From Apostichopus japonicus (Eukaryota; Echinodermata; Holothuroidea; Aspidochirotida; Stichopodidae): 64,000 bases of DNA. Under the pieces are notes generated by a model. It made no database searches. It was given only the letters and a program-made list of their open reading frames with translations, and was not told where the DNA came from. Position 1 is the first letter of the stretch. Each line of letters opens with the position of its first letter. The position numbers were made by a program, and so were the translations under genes. Of this stretch, positions 26,092-37,806 are shown in pieces. The stretch covers positions 34,698,611 through 34,762,610 of the forward strand of contig NC_092576.1 of assembly GCF_037975245.1 (NCBI RefSeq), in the 5' to 3' direction.

Positions 26092-27119
26092 CAGGGTTCA
26101 TTTTAAGCGGTATCGCATCGCACTTTGCGATGCGATTATTTACATTTGCGATGCAAGATGATACTTTGTATCGCGCAACTGCTACACAACCCAAGGTAGG
26201 CCCCTAGACTACACACACCTAGAGTATAGCAGCCTAAAGTCCCAAATAACCACATACATTACTATCACACAGAGCATGATTCATTGGCACGAAATGTTAC
26301 ACTCATATTTACTATTTTATCTGACACTTTTGGAGTTTTGTTTTCGCATTTGATTCAAATAATTTACTTGGCCTAGGCCTATGCCTGATCTGACCTACGC
26401 GGCTACGCAATAATAATAATAATAATATAACGTTACTTTCGCACTCGTACTCCGATCCACCGGTGCGGGCTTAGTCTGCATCAAGCTGAAGTTGGCTACC
26501 AATAACAGCGGACAATAGCAGCCGCCAATAAGCAATACTAGTGGTGGACAATAGCAGTGGATAATAAGCGAGTTGCTGCTATCGGTAGCTAGCTTCGGAA
26601 TATTTACTTGGGATATGCTTCCACTTTTTTATTGACATCAAAACTGCAAACTATTGTAACTGGTAAGCTAGGCGGCAACCTAGTGTGATTGTACCATGGA
26701 TATACATGATTTCGCGCACTTTTGACGTATTTTAATCAATATCGTGAACATCCTACAATAAAATTTAAATTCATCACGATTTTTGATATTTGTGTAACTA
26801 TTTATGGGGCCAACGGCGAAATTCGATATATCAACGTTACTGAACAATATACCACATTGTGAATGCTTGCATAATTGCATTCCCTCTAAAAGTGGAAAGA
26901 TATGTTTGAAACTTTCTTCTGAGAGTTGAGAGTCAATATTTCCAAAGAGGGAGACCCCCGCCCCCAGTGCCAGGGATACATTTATGACATTATCTTTGTC
27001 GTGCAGCGCACGTGCACAGAAAAAAAAAATTGCTAACCATTTTTACCAAACTGCTAATCAATTCAGGATTTTGATTAGCAATACTGCTAAGCAAATTGAA
27101 AAATCTAAAATGAACCCTG
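26092..27119. mobile_element. Non-autonomous hAT-like element (1.03 kb)
   Basis: A perfect 8-bp target duplication GTCATCTG lies at 26084-26091 and 27120-27127. The terminal inverted repeat CAGGGTTCATTTTA is identical at both ends. Just inside the left end is a self-complementary GCATCGCACTTTGCGATGC segment. There is no transposase frame; the short open frames inside are chance. A related left end occurs at 36936-36975. The element sits just outside the edge of the large array. Confidence 0.85.
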
Positions 27120-27127
27120 GTCATCTG

Positions 27128-28212
27128 GGACGGCTAGAAAATCAAAACCATACAAGAGTAGCCTACGTTATCTGTTTTATTATCTATAGATGAACAGTTG
27201 TTGGTTTGGGCCTAGTAAGTCTTATAGGGTACAGCAAGTGGCCAAACTAATATGGAGTAGCCTATGCATGATTTTGCACCGTACCAAGACCATCATCAAA
27301 ACTATGACAGCTTTCGGGCATCTATTTGCCACTCTGAGAAGCTGTCCATGAATAATGACTACTTGGGTAGCCTAGGGCCGGGAGTAAGGATAGGCCTAGG
27401 CCCACTTAAAAAGATAGTAACATAATCTCAGTGAATGTTCAACATTTACCCAACTAGTAAAACTTTTTTGAAACATGAGGGTGGTTAAGGCTTGTTTGTG
27501 CATGTAGGCTCAACAACATTAAGTCCTTGGGGCAAACAGTGCATTTATTAGCACATTGTTTACATGACACAGTCTATAGTCTACATTTATTAGGACTGTC
27601 ATTCCTCAAACTAAAGTAAACAAAACGCATTCACATGGAAGGCTGCAGTGTTTCCTTTCGAAAGATAACTACCACTTTAAGCTACGAAAACAACCAAACT
27701 GACTTTTTTCTCGCCAGTATGCATGCATGTAGGCCTAACCTTTTTTAAGGTCAGCGTACCGTAATTTACAACTAGTGTAGCCTAAGCCAACACACCAACA
27801 GAGTAATTAAGTTAGCCGTAGTATAGCCTAACGTTAACGTTAATATTATCATTACTAGCCGATGTAACTACAGTATAACTCATATTAAGTTAGGCTCTAC
27901 GTTATGAAAACTTCTTCGTAGGCCTCTATGCCAACTGCAGAATTAATTCCGGTACTCTTTTAGGACCGTACCTATAATAATATCCAGCATGAACTTCACG
28001 ATAGTGTAATCCGACACCCTATCGTTCGAGTTACACCATTTAAACAATTGTACTAACCTTGATTAAAGTTGAGTAAACTTCGGCCGTAGACTGTATTACG
28101 TAAAGGTGAAGAGTAAGGTCATTAGCAAACTTGAAGGCGTCGGCTTTCTCATTCAGATACTGTACAGCGACGGTGCTTGCTCACGCTCATTTAGATGTTA
28201 AGCTGCTGTACA
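27128..28212. other. Non-coding stretch, nothing recognised
   Basis: Contains several TAGGCCTA-like words (27388-27402, 27732-27737) and GTTAACGTTAA at 27833-27842. I see no exon chain, RNA gene or transposon edge. Confidence 0.4.
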
Positions 28213-28442
28213 AGATTATGTGGACAGATTTTTGAGGGCGCTATGCGAATTTTGGAATGATTAAAATCACTTTCAACCGATTACGTGGACAAAAATAAAA
28301 GTTCGTAATTTCACTAGGAGCATATGTTTTGTGGGGGGTAGAGCCTGTTTAGAGCAACTGCGTTACGTGGACATCGAATGTCCACATAATCGGTTAGTGT
28401 CCACATAGCGCGGTGGGATACTAACGAATGTCCACGTAATCC
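28213..28442. repeat. Cluster of ATTACGTGGACA words in both orientations
   Basis: The word occurs on the plus strand at 28215, 28279 and 28362, and on the minus strand ending at 28390, 28407 and 28440. GTGGACAT and ATGTCCAC face each other across three bases at 28367-28385. The outer copies are inverted, so this may be a palindromic MITE of about 230 bp. I found no clear target duplication. Confidence 0.5.
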
Positions 28443-28455
28443 AGGTCGAGTGAGA

Positions 28456-28456
<1 letters not shown>

Positions 28457-28496
<40 letters not shown>
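28457..28496. repeat. (TA)n microsatellite
   Basis: Uninterrupted TA dinucleotides next to the 3' end of the LINE fragment. Confidence 0.9.
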
Positions 28497-28499
<3 letters not shown>

Positions 28500-28519
28500 A
28501 TTATAATAATAATAATAAT

Positions 28520-28908
28520 AAATGCATTTATATAGCAATAATTTTGTACAAGACATTAACAAGGAAAACGCCAACCAGTCGGGTCGATCAGAATAAGCAA
28601 GCTTAAACAGATATGTTCTTAACTTTATCTTGAAAGCATCCAGGGTCAAGGAGTCGATACGCATCAATTCCACCGGAAGTGAATTCCACAACCGAGGTCC
28701 TTTGTAGGCAAAAGCCCTATTGCCTAATGTATTATGATTGATACAAGGAACATGCAGTGTGATTCGAGAATGTGAGCGCAAAGAGTAACAACTAGACTTC
28801 ACCGAGATCATATCACATAAATACTTAGGTGCAAGACCTTTTAAACATTTAAGTACTTGCAAGATTAGTTTAAATTCAATGCGTTGCTGTACAGGTAACC
28901 AATGAATA

Positions 28909-28912
<4 letters not shown>
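28520..28912 (-). pseudogene. LINE reverse transcriptase C-terminal fragment
   Basis: The minus frame reads IHWLPVQQRIEFKLILQVLK near 28910, then YSLRSHSRITLHVPC, then NRAFAYKGPRLWNSLPVELM, and ends near LRTYLFKLAYSDRPDW. This W-L-P-V...YSLR...RAF...LWNSLP order is the familiar region after the catalytic core of non-LTR retrotransposon polymerases (jockey/CR1-like group). No catalytic motif is present. The fragment is cut off at both sides by (TA)n tracts, so it is dead. Confidence 0.8.
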
Positions 28913-28913
<1 letters not shown>

Positions 28914-28971
<58 letters not shown>

Positions 28972-28978
28972 ATATATT
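28914..28978. repeat. (TA)n microsatellite
   Basis: TA tract with one TTTA interruption, directly upstream of the LINE fragment. Confidence 0.9.
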
Positions 28979-29234
28979 TACACCAAACATAATGACATCT
29001 GTTCAATATTAAATATAAACCAATGATAGTCATGAATAGCTTAAATTATATTAAACATGGTTGTCTACCACTGTTAACACTTAATAAAGACGACTGTCAA
29101 GATATATTATCATTTTCAATATATAATTAATACTAAGTAATGAAGTAAACCAAAATAAAGTTAGATGCTGTCATGAACACACAAAAAAGGAAGAGAATTT
29201 TACACTTTAATAAATGCAACGAGAGAATGCTTAC

Positions 29235-29306
29235 AAGGCTGTTAGCTGGGTTGTGTCATAGAATGTTTCCTCGTGAAGCTCTGATATCTTGTTTCTTGAA
29301 ATATTT
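29235..29306 (-). CDS. LRR gene 2, exon 4 (one LRR)
   Basis: 72 bp between CTCTACAG and GTAAGC. Encodes NISRNKISELHEETFYDTTQ then LTAL. It starts with one carried-over base and ends with two, the same phase as the other LRR exons. Confidence 0.7.
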
Positions 29307-31635
29307 CTGTAGAGGAATTTCAACAATACTAGTTCAACTTTATAATACTAAACTAATTCGTACATATTTTCAGCTAAAATAAAAATGATGGTTATTACCA
29401 CTACCAACAGTACTGTCAGACCCGTTGCACACTGGGTATTTTTTTTTTATTTGGAATGTTTTGTAATAGATGATGAATCAACTAAAGTTGGATCATACAC
29501 TATAATAACAAAACGTTGAAAGATTAATGAAAAGTACAATAACCATTGACAGGTTTCATCCTTTTTTTTTGATGAAATAGTTATCGCACTTTCTCTTTCA
29601 AACATTGTTTGGACTTGAATTGCATTGTTTTGGGTATTAGTTGTGAAGAAAAGAAACATTCATTGTTATTCTACGAAACTGGTACTAACTTTTTATTGAC
29701 TATTGCTCTTTTTTGATAAACCCTATACAATCAATGACAAATCACTTGTACATCGGTAAAGAAACCTACGCCACGTTAAAAGAGGCCACCTAATGTAAAG
29801 TTATTGATACGTTTGTACTGCGAATAACAGAAAGCCGTTAATCAGTATAACTGAACCGTAACACATGTTAGACATGTGTGCAGATGCTACTTTGGAAAAG
29901 AATTACTAACATACGAATTCATTAACCAAAGACTGTTTACGAATGACTGGTTAGGAGTCAAAGCAACTGTTCCTAAATGTTTGACTAATATGTATACCTA
30001 GCATAAATGGGTGAAATTGCAGATTTTTAGCGTTTTATATAAAGTGTCATCTGCTTGCTGTAAATACGTGGACGAAATGTTGTCGAAACCTTTAATGAAG
30101 TTTTGTTAATCCAGTTAATCATTTAGCATAAGATTGTGTGTTTGGTTTTTACCGTTCATGTATAATTCTTTCTCAGCAGCAACTGGTCATAATAAATCTA
30201 ACATGTGATAAGAAGTTATTACGCACATCAATGCTAACTGATTAGCGGGTGCATACTTTTACCAGTTTCAAACTAATAAAGGCATGAACAACGGCTGGAG
30301 AGGCAATAATTTTGTAGTTGTTGTTAAAGGAAACACAGAACTAATATATCGTTTTGATATAAATCAGCCAAGGAAACAGTTACTTACAACAGGTTAAGAG
30401 AGGTGGTCAATCTAAAGGTGTCCTTTGGAATCAAACTGAGGTAGTTTCTTGAGAAGTTACTGTTGAGACATAAGAAAACATGTAAATGAATGCGAGCACC
30501 TCTATCCTTTTATTTTTGTGAATGGATACTGAAAAAATGATGACAGTTTTAGGATATGTTATGTTTATTCAGCTGATAAGAGATGAACAGTGTAATAAGA
30601 AATTCATTATCATATATTGATAATAAAAAAAAAGTTTTGTTTTTGCTACAATTATTGGTGTATAACGACTGCAAACAAGTGATTCTTAATAAATGAAAAC
30701 CACATATACTTTTAGAATATTATTCCGACAAAATCAATACATACACAAACAAACACATATGCAACAGGGGTGTATTCTGTACAATCATAGCACTGGGTGA
30801 TACGACCTCATCGGTAGTTATACGAAGCCAGTTTATACGCTTTCACACACCAGTAGAATCACTGTAGTCGAGTGATGCGGACTTCGGTCTGTGGCACAGA
30901 CAGGGATCGAATACTACCTTAGCCTGATAAGTCCCTTTTATTCACCGTTTATATAAATAAATTGTTGATTCTCAACCATTTGATGAACTGATCTGTGTCG
31001 GGTTATTTCATTATGTATAAGGTACCATGTATGCAGTTACTATCCATGTTGCTTTTAAATTTCTGAAGTTTGAATGAGTTAAATAATAATTAACCATTAC
31101 AGATTTAAAAGTACTTACGTTGAAGTAGCCATTAAAGAGGTAGACGTACTTACGCAAAAGTAACATTTGATGGAATAACCAGTGACAAGTTGTGCAGTTG
31201 TCTTCTAGAACAATCAATACTATAACCTTTCCTCGCTTCGTTACATCTACAGATTCCTTTGGAACCGCAAGCATATGGTAGTTCTAAAGATTGACAAATC
31301 AAAATACCGTGCAGTCCAAATAGGTAATTATGTATTGAAATTTCATCTAGATTTAGTATTTATTGACACGTTTTATCTATTTCATGTATTTTTGTAAGTG
31401 AAAGGTATGCTGAAAACATGTTGTGTATAACATATCAGAAGTATATGCATATTATTCACTGAAAATGTAATTGAGTTACAGAGGTAAATGAATGGGCACA
31501 TTTAAACTTAAGAAATAAAAGAAAATCTTTACCATTGGTTTCACACGGTATATCGTGGCCTTTTTCTGCGTCGTTAGTCACGGCACTATTTTTCGTCACC
31601 AATATCAGAAATAGCAGACTCAAGGCAATCTTCAT
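29235..31635 (-). CDS. 5' part of a secreted or membrane LRR protein gene
   Basis: Four exons join in phase: 31635-31533 (start codon, signal peptide), 31283-31154 (LRRNT), 30459-30388 (LRR) and 29306-29235 (LRR). The product starts MKIALSLLFLILVTKN, a typical signal peptide. It continues through a Cys-rich N-terminal cap (C-x5-C-x-C...DCS) and then 24-residue LRRs of the NxLxxIPxxxF type. The last exon ends with a good donor (GTAAGC), but no next exon is visible below 29235, where LINE and TA repeats begin. The 3' half may be lost, far away or unrecognised. Exon style matches the larger gene at 43684-54995, so the two are probably paralogues. LRR ectodomains bind protein or microbial ligands; the ligand here is unknown. 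Confidence 0.65.
29400..30380. other. Intron-like sequence of LRR gene 2
   Basis: No further LRR exon found. Short open frames lack the NxLxxI pattern. Confidence 0.4.
30388..30459 (-). CDS. LRR gene 2, exon 3 (one LRR)
   Basis: 72 bp between CTCAACAG and GTAAGT. Encodes NFSRNYLSLIPKDTFRLTTS then LNLL, a clean LRR. The phase joins both neighbouring exons. Confidence 0.75.
30861..30920 (+). repeat. tRNA-like SINE fragment
   Basis: A TGTAGTCGAGTGATGCGG A-box-like segment (serine-tRNA style) and a GGGATCGAATAC B-box-like segment lie about 30 bp apart. There is no matching acceptor stem, so it is a repeat remnant and not a working tRNA. Confidence 0.3.
31154..31283 (-). CDS. LRR gene 2, exon 2 (LRRNT cap)
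   Basis: 130 bp between TTTAG and GTAAGT. Encodes LPYACGSKGICRCNEARKG, then YSIDCSRRQLHNLSLVIPSN. The four Cys and the DCS...L...IP pattern are those of an LRR N-terminal cap. A second GTAAGT 38 bp further downstream (31115-31120) could be an alternative donor. Confidence 0.75.
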
Positions 31636-31645
31636 TTTGGAAATT
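31533..31645 (-). CDS. LRR gene 2, exon 1 (signal peptide)
   Basis: The acceptor TTAATAG ends at 31646, so at least one untranslated exon should lie upstream. ATG is at 31635-31633. The hydrophobic core ALSLLFLILV follows, then a polar stretch and CETN, ending at donor GTAAAG. An in-frame upstream ATG would need read-through of the acceptor, so this start is preferred. Confidence 0.7.
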
Positions 31646-31674
31646 CTATTAATTAATAGCAGAAAAAAGAACAT

Positions 31675-31809
31675 TTATATATATATATACATATATAAAT
31701 AAATAAATATATATATATATATGTATATGTATATATATGTATATACATATGTATATATACAACTCTATATATATATATATATATATAAAACTATATATAT
31801 ATATATATA
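31675..31809. repeat. (TA)n and (TATG)n microsatellite cluster
   Basis: Mixed TA, TATG and AAAT tracts just upstream of the signal-peptide exon. Confidence 0.85.
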
Positions 31810-31883
31810 GCCGTTAAATGACTTGTTAATAAATGACAAATGAATATGAATATTTATCTATAACTTAAATTGTAATGAGTGAA

Positions 31884-31960
31884 CAAACTACCAGTCTCCC
31901 CGGAATTCGAACCCAGGATTCCCGCTGTATGTTCGTACACCTCCAGCTTTTATGTTCGGA
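31884..31960 (-). repeat. tRNA-derived SINE-like sequence
   Basis: The minus strand has CCTGGGTTCGAATTCCGGGG, a strong tRNA B-box and T-arm, preceded by a weak A-box region. It ends GAGACTGGTAG like many tRNA-derived SINE heads. Confidence 0.4.
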
Positions 31961-32667
31961 CAACCCCAACAAGGGACTGTGTCTCTTCTTACAAAAACAA
32001 ACTTACCAACGAATTTTGACGGCTTCAATGTAACCCGATATTGGCAATAAACCAAAATCTCTAACTTCTTTAACTCAGCAATGTGCGTAAGCAGCAGATG
32101 GGAAGTCTAAAACAAAATTGAAAGATAAAGCACATGATATAAACCTGCATCTAACTTCATACGTTTATAACAACTTAGCGTGACAAGCAATGAACGAAAA
32201 TGAAAACAGACTAAATGGTAGATAAAAATTAAAAGAGTTGAACAATGAAGCAATAATCATATGAAGGGGGAAGTATGATGTTACTCTTTCATATCTTCTT
32301 TCACAACAACTTCCTTGAAAATTCAACGATTTATAAGTTGTCAGTACGTTATACATTAAATATAGACTCGAGTCAACATGAGTTGAAAAAATGGGGTTAT
32401 CTGAATTAATTAATTCAGTAATGGCACTTGAATTCTATACTAAATATTTCTAAATTATCAGCAGATATCGACTGATTGACTTTTAAAGACGATTTTTGAA
32501 GTATGTATTTGAGATCCTCCTGCAAGCAGGAACTAGCGTAGAAGCCTCATTGGCATATCAAAGCCGCAAGCTGACCGAAGTCAGTCTCTTAGATTCATAT
32601 TCAACGTCCATGATTTTAAATTGCCATTTGTCAACAACTCTGTAACTGGACGAAATACATTAATCTT

Positions 32668-32733
32668 GGAGTGACTCGAATTGGGGATCTTATGATTGGA
32701 AGGCATCGGCGTTAACCATTGAGCTAGCACTCC
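32668..32733 (-). repeat. tRNA-like sequence or SINE head
   Basis: Minus strand, 66 nt. The 5' GGAGTG pairs with the 3' CACTCC as an acceptor stem. TAGCTCAATGG fits the A box and AATTCGAGTC is a degenerate B box. The anticodon stem is poor, so a pseudo-tRNA or SINE is likelier than a working tRNA. Confidence 0.4.
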
Positions 32734-32739
32734 TTTTCG

Positions 32740-34223
32740 TTGCAGAGTTGTAATAAAACTGTTAAAGTTGTAAAGTTGTTTTAAACACTGTTATTGAATA
32801 TGCATATCATGTCACGTGTATACAAAACAAAACAGAAATGGAGAACTTTGCCCCAGCATTACTGCCAAATAAATGGTGAATATCCAATGAAAAGAACATA
32901 TTCAATTGCTGATCTATTATTATTCAAACTGTACTGTTACTTTTGTTAAAAGTCAAATTGGTATAGTGAAAATATGAAAAATAACCGACACTCGTCACCA
33001 ATATACTCTTAGCAAGATTGCTCAATTTAAAATCAGAGTATAAAACTTACCTTACCTTACCTAACAATTTGTTATACTTTAGTCTACTAAACATGATAAA
33101 AGAAATCGCACAATTTAATTATTCATGCACAAACAATGAAATAAGTAACAATCGCAGTTTACTATTATAACTGAAATGACCGTGACGAGACATGGTTGTA
33201 ATTGAGCAAGCGCTTGATGAGATGGATTGTTGACAATTTCAATTACTATCGCCTTTGAAATGCTGATGATTGTCTTCTTTTTAATGCATGTCTTTACCAA
33301 ACTTCCAACATTTTACTCGCTTATTACTATTTTCCTCTTTTTGTTATGTCTGCAACAAAACGTTTACTCCTATAATTCCATAACTTTAAGATTCATAGTA
33401 TCATAATTTATAATATTTATTTAACAAGAACGAAGATAAGGAACCACTCACCTGGTGAATTTATGATTGAGAACCATAAGTCATAAAATAAATGCACTCG
33501 CAGTTCCAACACATGCACTAATGAGTGGTACATAAACATATGCTTAGCGAAAGTAAGAAATGTATGATGTGAATATCTTACTTCAACTTACCTATGAAGA
33601 AGGCACATAAGATAGATACTTGTTAACTGAAGGCGGATATCGGTGTAGTGATTAAGATATTGTAGCTTGTTACCGCAACTCGTTAAGAAAATTCAACATT
33701 CCTTTTACAAGGATACATATATACTGATGTCTGCTCCTTGATCATATCCTCTTTTCTTCCCCTTTCTTTTCTCGACTGACATTTATCGACAAAATGACAG
33801 CTACTTCACACTGTATTTTCCGAAAGTGAAAGATATTACGTCGACAACAAAAACACAATGAAAAAAATGTACTTTCATCCGAAACACAATATAGGTCAGG
33901 CAAAACAAGAACGAAATGTTATGACGCTAAGAGTGCTTTCTCCACAGTTTATATACGTTTGAATAACTAGCTACGGGTATGGATGGAATTACCCCTCCCC
34001 ACCCCCACTCCTAGATCACCGACCTTACACTTTCGGGAATCACCACTCCAGCAAGTGAAAGATATGCTGAAATAAGCCGGAGCCGTTAAGTCTGTATAGG
34101 TTCGACAATGTGTTATACGAAAGAGGTGTTACTGAATTTCACCATGACCTATTATGAACCCCACTGACACGATTAATCCAGCGCTCACAACCCAGCCAGC
34201 AGGCCCAGTTCACCTGGTTTCAC
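32740..34223. other. Non-coding stretch, possible 5' exons of LRR gene 2
   Basis: No open frame with domain character. Donor-like sites read from the minus strand at 33447-33452 (GTGAGT) and 33587-33592 (GTAAGT) could end untranslated first exons of the LRR gene at 29235-31645. This is only a suggestion. Confidence 0.25.
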
Positions 34224-34458
34224 CAGGGCGTTCTGTGACTATTTTGAGTGGGAGGGAGGGGGGTGTACGAACCCAAAATTAACGACCAAAATTGATTGTT
34301 AGCAATATCGCTCGACAAAATAAGGCTGCGAAAGATATGTTAATGTGGTAAGAATGATAGCCTAAAAAACTGACAAGAAAGAAAAGAAGGTCATCAGTAT
34401 ATTTGATTTTATCGACGAATTCACGAACACCCCCCCCCCCCCGTACGGTACGCCCCTG
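34224..34458. mobile_element. Short hAT-like MITE (235 bp)
   Basis: Target duplication GGTTTCAC at 34216-34223 and GGCTTCAC at 34459-34466, one mismatch in eight. The left end starts CAGGGCGTTCTGTG; the right end read from the other strand is CAGGGGCGTACCGTACGGGG. No coding capacity. Confidence 0.6.
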
Positions 34459-34466
34459 GGCTTCAC

Positions 34467-36108
34467 TCTTTAGGCTGACCTATTCCAATGTATATATCTC
34501 ATTTTCACACTGCACTATCGTTATGGCAATGCCAACTGGCAACACTGCTTCCCGAATTAGGCGCGTTTTTTTTTGCCGCCAATACGTATCGCACGCGCCA
34601 TCCAAGTACTCGGGTGATAATTCTACGGCAAGAACTGAGAAAGCTAAAAAGTAATCGAGAACGCTTTCCGATTCCGAAAAGCAAAAAAAACAAATCCATC
34701 GAATTATTATTGATAATTCAATCATTTACTTCGAAAGGAGTTGGTACTAGATGAGTATTTTGGAACAATTTTTTTCTGTGAGTGTGTGACTCATTTGGGT
34801 GAATTAACTCATCAAAATGTTTGGAATTAATTAGGCTAGAGAAATTGCATTAGGCCATAGTGTTACTGTTAGTGTTACTCGATTGTGTAGGCCTATCGTT
34901 TTGAAAACGAAACTCGCTCGGTCATTAACATTGGTAACTCGCCAAAAAATAAATGGGAAGAACTATCTTCCGTTCATGGCACCAATTTTGCCAATCTCGC
35001 CAAGTCTCTGTGATATGCTAGGCGGCTATGGCCTAAAGTTTTATGGTATAGGTCACACTACGAATGAATTGTATTACTATACTAGGGTATGCCTAGGCCT
35101 TACTTAGCGTTAGGCTGCATAGGAAAAACCTCAAATTTTGCCGATTGTTGCTTCTTTTCTAAAAACTATCACACCACTGGTCATGAAACTTATAGAAATG
35201 GCAAATAAATTCCTTATAAACATTTCTGCACAAAATATTCAAAACCTCATATCTATCTAGGCCTAAGCAAGAAACAGGAAAATCTGAGACACATCCTCAT
35301 GCTTAATCGCAGCATGAAAATTGAGAGTTGCACAACTTGCAAATAAATGATTGGAAAGCAATGTTATCATTATTATGTATTGTTCGTACTAGACTTAACA
35401 ACCTCTGAAAGAATCAAGTACCCCGTAGCAATGGTTTAGGAGCAATTCATCACTAAAAATAGCTCTTTTTTAGTGGAAAAAAATCGAATATTTTGATAAT
35501 TTTAAAATGACCTAACTCCACAAGACAATATTTTTGTAGCCTTTTTTTTTTATATTCCTGTTATATGGGATAGACTCTATCTGCATCTGTAATAAAAAGG
35601 TAGTAAGATGTTTAATTGCTGACAAATGAGACCTCAAAATTCAAGAAAATGCCAAAATGCCACGGTGGCGACAAATTGCGGAATTTCAAAGTGTGATAAA
35701 TGTGAAGCAATGCAACTGAAATTTTCAGACTATGTTAATTATACAGTACACCAGTCACACAAATAATTTGGGAATTTTTCAAAGATGTCGAACTACAACA
35801 TATTCCAAAATATGGTGATTTGATATGGAATGACCCTACACGTACCTAATTGGGTTGGCCCTATCAACATTTCAAACGTTCCGGCGCGGTTGAATAGCCC
35901 TCAATAGTGGAGCAAGGAGGGCAAAATTGCCCATATGTTTAGTGTAGGACAGATCATTTGGAGAGCAAATATTAGCTAATCAGTCCAAAAAGAGCCAGGG
36001 GATTGAGCCAATAACTAATTTCTACCATTGTATCCAGATTTATGGTTCGAATATATTCCCATCTCATTACATACCAACTGTTTTTTTTTATGTTTTTTTT
36101 TTTTTCAG
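34467..36108. other. Non-coding stretch before a candidate gene
   Basis: 34480-34760 is locally CpG-richer with overlapping open frames on both strands and could be a promoter or first-exon region. I could not link it by splice phase to the exon at 36109. The rest is AT-rich and unremarkable. Confidence 0.3.
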
Positions 36109-36649
36109 GAGGACCACAAGGTACCTTACCTCAGACAGCGAGGCAAGCGAAGTTGACTCTCCAGTGAAATCGAAGCAACGGAAGAAATCGTCCTCACAGA
36201 AGGAGTCCCCTGTCCCATCGCAGGGTTTAGTAATGCCACCTTGCAGTAGACTGCACTCATCGCCGGCAACACCTACACTGACCACCGACATCCTCAACTC
36301 AACACCTTCACTATAACCTCTCCCTTGCACACCAGTCGGGATCACCCCTGTCACACCAGTCACGACCACTCCTCGCACAAGGGTCGGGGCCACAGCTACC
36401 CCAACCAGTGACCACGAGAGGCCGACCACTAACGAGGCCTTCTTGCAAAAAGTCCTTAGACTTCTCGAGGATATAAGATAGACCCAAAGAGTTCATGAAG
36501 GCCTGTTGAAGAATTTGCTCAAGAAGGAAGGAAGAACCAGTGCCCAAGATTTTACCCTACCAGATGGTACATCTCTCCCACTGAAGACACCCGCGGAGTT
36601 GACTCCATATGAAGAGAAGTTGGCTGACCCAGCATTCCAAACTGGGTTG
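36109..36649 (+). pseudogene. Exon A of a DUF4806-like gene with two in-frame stops
   Basis: A long T tract and TTTTCAG end at 36108, and the donor GTAAGT follows 36649. One frame spans all 180 codons and looks coding. It has a basic Ser-rich start (SPVKSKQRKKSSSQKES), a Pro/Thr-rich middle and a conserved-looking end (DFTLPDGTSLPLKTPAELTP then YEEKLADPAFQ). It is broken by TAA at 36314-36316 and TAG at 36479-36481. Both could arise by one C-to-T change from a Gln codon. The last segment resembles the stretch before DUF4806 domains in animal proteins of unknown function. A pseudogene is likely; assembly error or allelic nonsense remain possible. Confidence 0.45.
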
Positions 36650-36734
36650 GTAAGTGCAGTCATCTTTAATTGCATCACATGCATTGCACGTTAACAGTAA
36701 TTAAAATGATAAAGAACAGGTGACAGAACTTTAG

Positions 36735-36855
36735 ACTACATTGGTTGGATGGTGCTCATGTAACCCTCATCACAGACATGGCGAGAGCTATCGACAATGG
36801 AGAAGTACAGACCATCAATGGGCATGACCAGACGTGGCAGTTATTTGTCTCTACT
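36735..36855 (+). CDS. Candidate exon B of the DUF4806-like gene
   Basis: 121 bp between ACTTTAG and donor GTAAGT. One frame, offset by one base, reads HWLDGAHVTLITDMARAIDN then GEVQTINGHDQTWQLFVST. It ends in phase 0, which suits exon C. Its start phase does not match the end of exon A, so either an exon is missing or the gene is damaged. The peptide is not recognised. Confidence 0.35.
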
Positions 36856-36935
36856 GTAAGTTACGAGCTGTGTTTCAACAAGTAATTGGATGTACCTGCA
36901 GGCTCGGCTCGGCTAGCGTGATAAGGGTTTATCGG

Positions 36936-36975
36936 GGTTAATTTTAAGCGGTATCACATCACACTTTGTGATGTG
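36936..36975 (+). mobile_element. Solo end of the CAGGGTTCATTTTA hAT-like family
   Basis: GGGTTAATTTTAAGCGGTAT followed by CACATCACACTTTGTGATG matches the left end of the element at 26092-27119. The other end was not found. Confidence 0.5.
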
Positions 36976-37749
36976 GATATCTATATATAAAACTATTCTA
37001 CCTCGAGTGTTAAGAATGAAGAGACCAAGGAAAGACCAAGCCTTTGGTTACGGTATCTCTCAGTTTTCAGTTGGTAATATTGAGGCACCATGGCTAATCA
37101 TATTTTCTACAAGTGGGCTACCCCTAAAGTAACTTAGAAGCTAACTAATAAGTAACCAAACTTACCCAATTGTTAAATTTGGAGCCTTGGAGAGGTGCAT
37201 GCAAACTTGAATATTTTACAGTCTGGCTGACAGGAGTGCCATACGGTACGGTCGGTACCCTCTTTGCATCTCTAGAAGTAGAGATGGCAGCGGCGGTAGA
37301 ATGGCGAGGTCCTGGGTTCCATGTTCGTCCACTGGAATTATACCAAATTGACATTAACCATGCTTTCTCTCTGGGAATTGTTTGTTTTCCCTTTGCTTTC
37401 CATTACAGGACAACTGCAGATGGGTCTAGACTCTAAACATATACTCCAAACATATATTCTCGAACATTTTTATGCTTCATACCTACTTTCACTAGAATTA
37501 TGAGTTGTGTGTCTGTTTTTTGCCTGAACTGAGCATCTTTGAATATTTTTTTTTCTCAGTATTGTTGGCATAACATGATTTCTCACCAGCTCAATAGTGC
37601 CACGCAGATCACTGCAATACACATGTGACCCTGGATATGGATATCTCTGTGTATCATTACAAGTTATTTGCAGGTTCCCATTTAGTACCTGGGTAGAGAG
37701 GAGCCGTGAAAATAGAATGCCTAGACCTAGAGTACAACAGAAAAGCTTT

Positions 37750-37806
37750 GCGGTCTGTGATTCAAACTGACAACCTTTTGTTCAGTAGTCCAACTGAACT
37801 ATCCAC
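37750..37806 (-). repeat. tRNA-like SINE fragment
   Basis: The minus strand has GGATAGTTCAGTTGG (A box) and CAGTTTGAATCAC (B box-like) at tRNA spacing. No complete acceptor stem. Confidence 0.4.

Noticed and set aside
28314-29033. 239-codon frame as an intact gene
   Set aside because: The middle is a LINE polymerase fragment; the two ends are (TA)n translated as Ile-Tyr.
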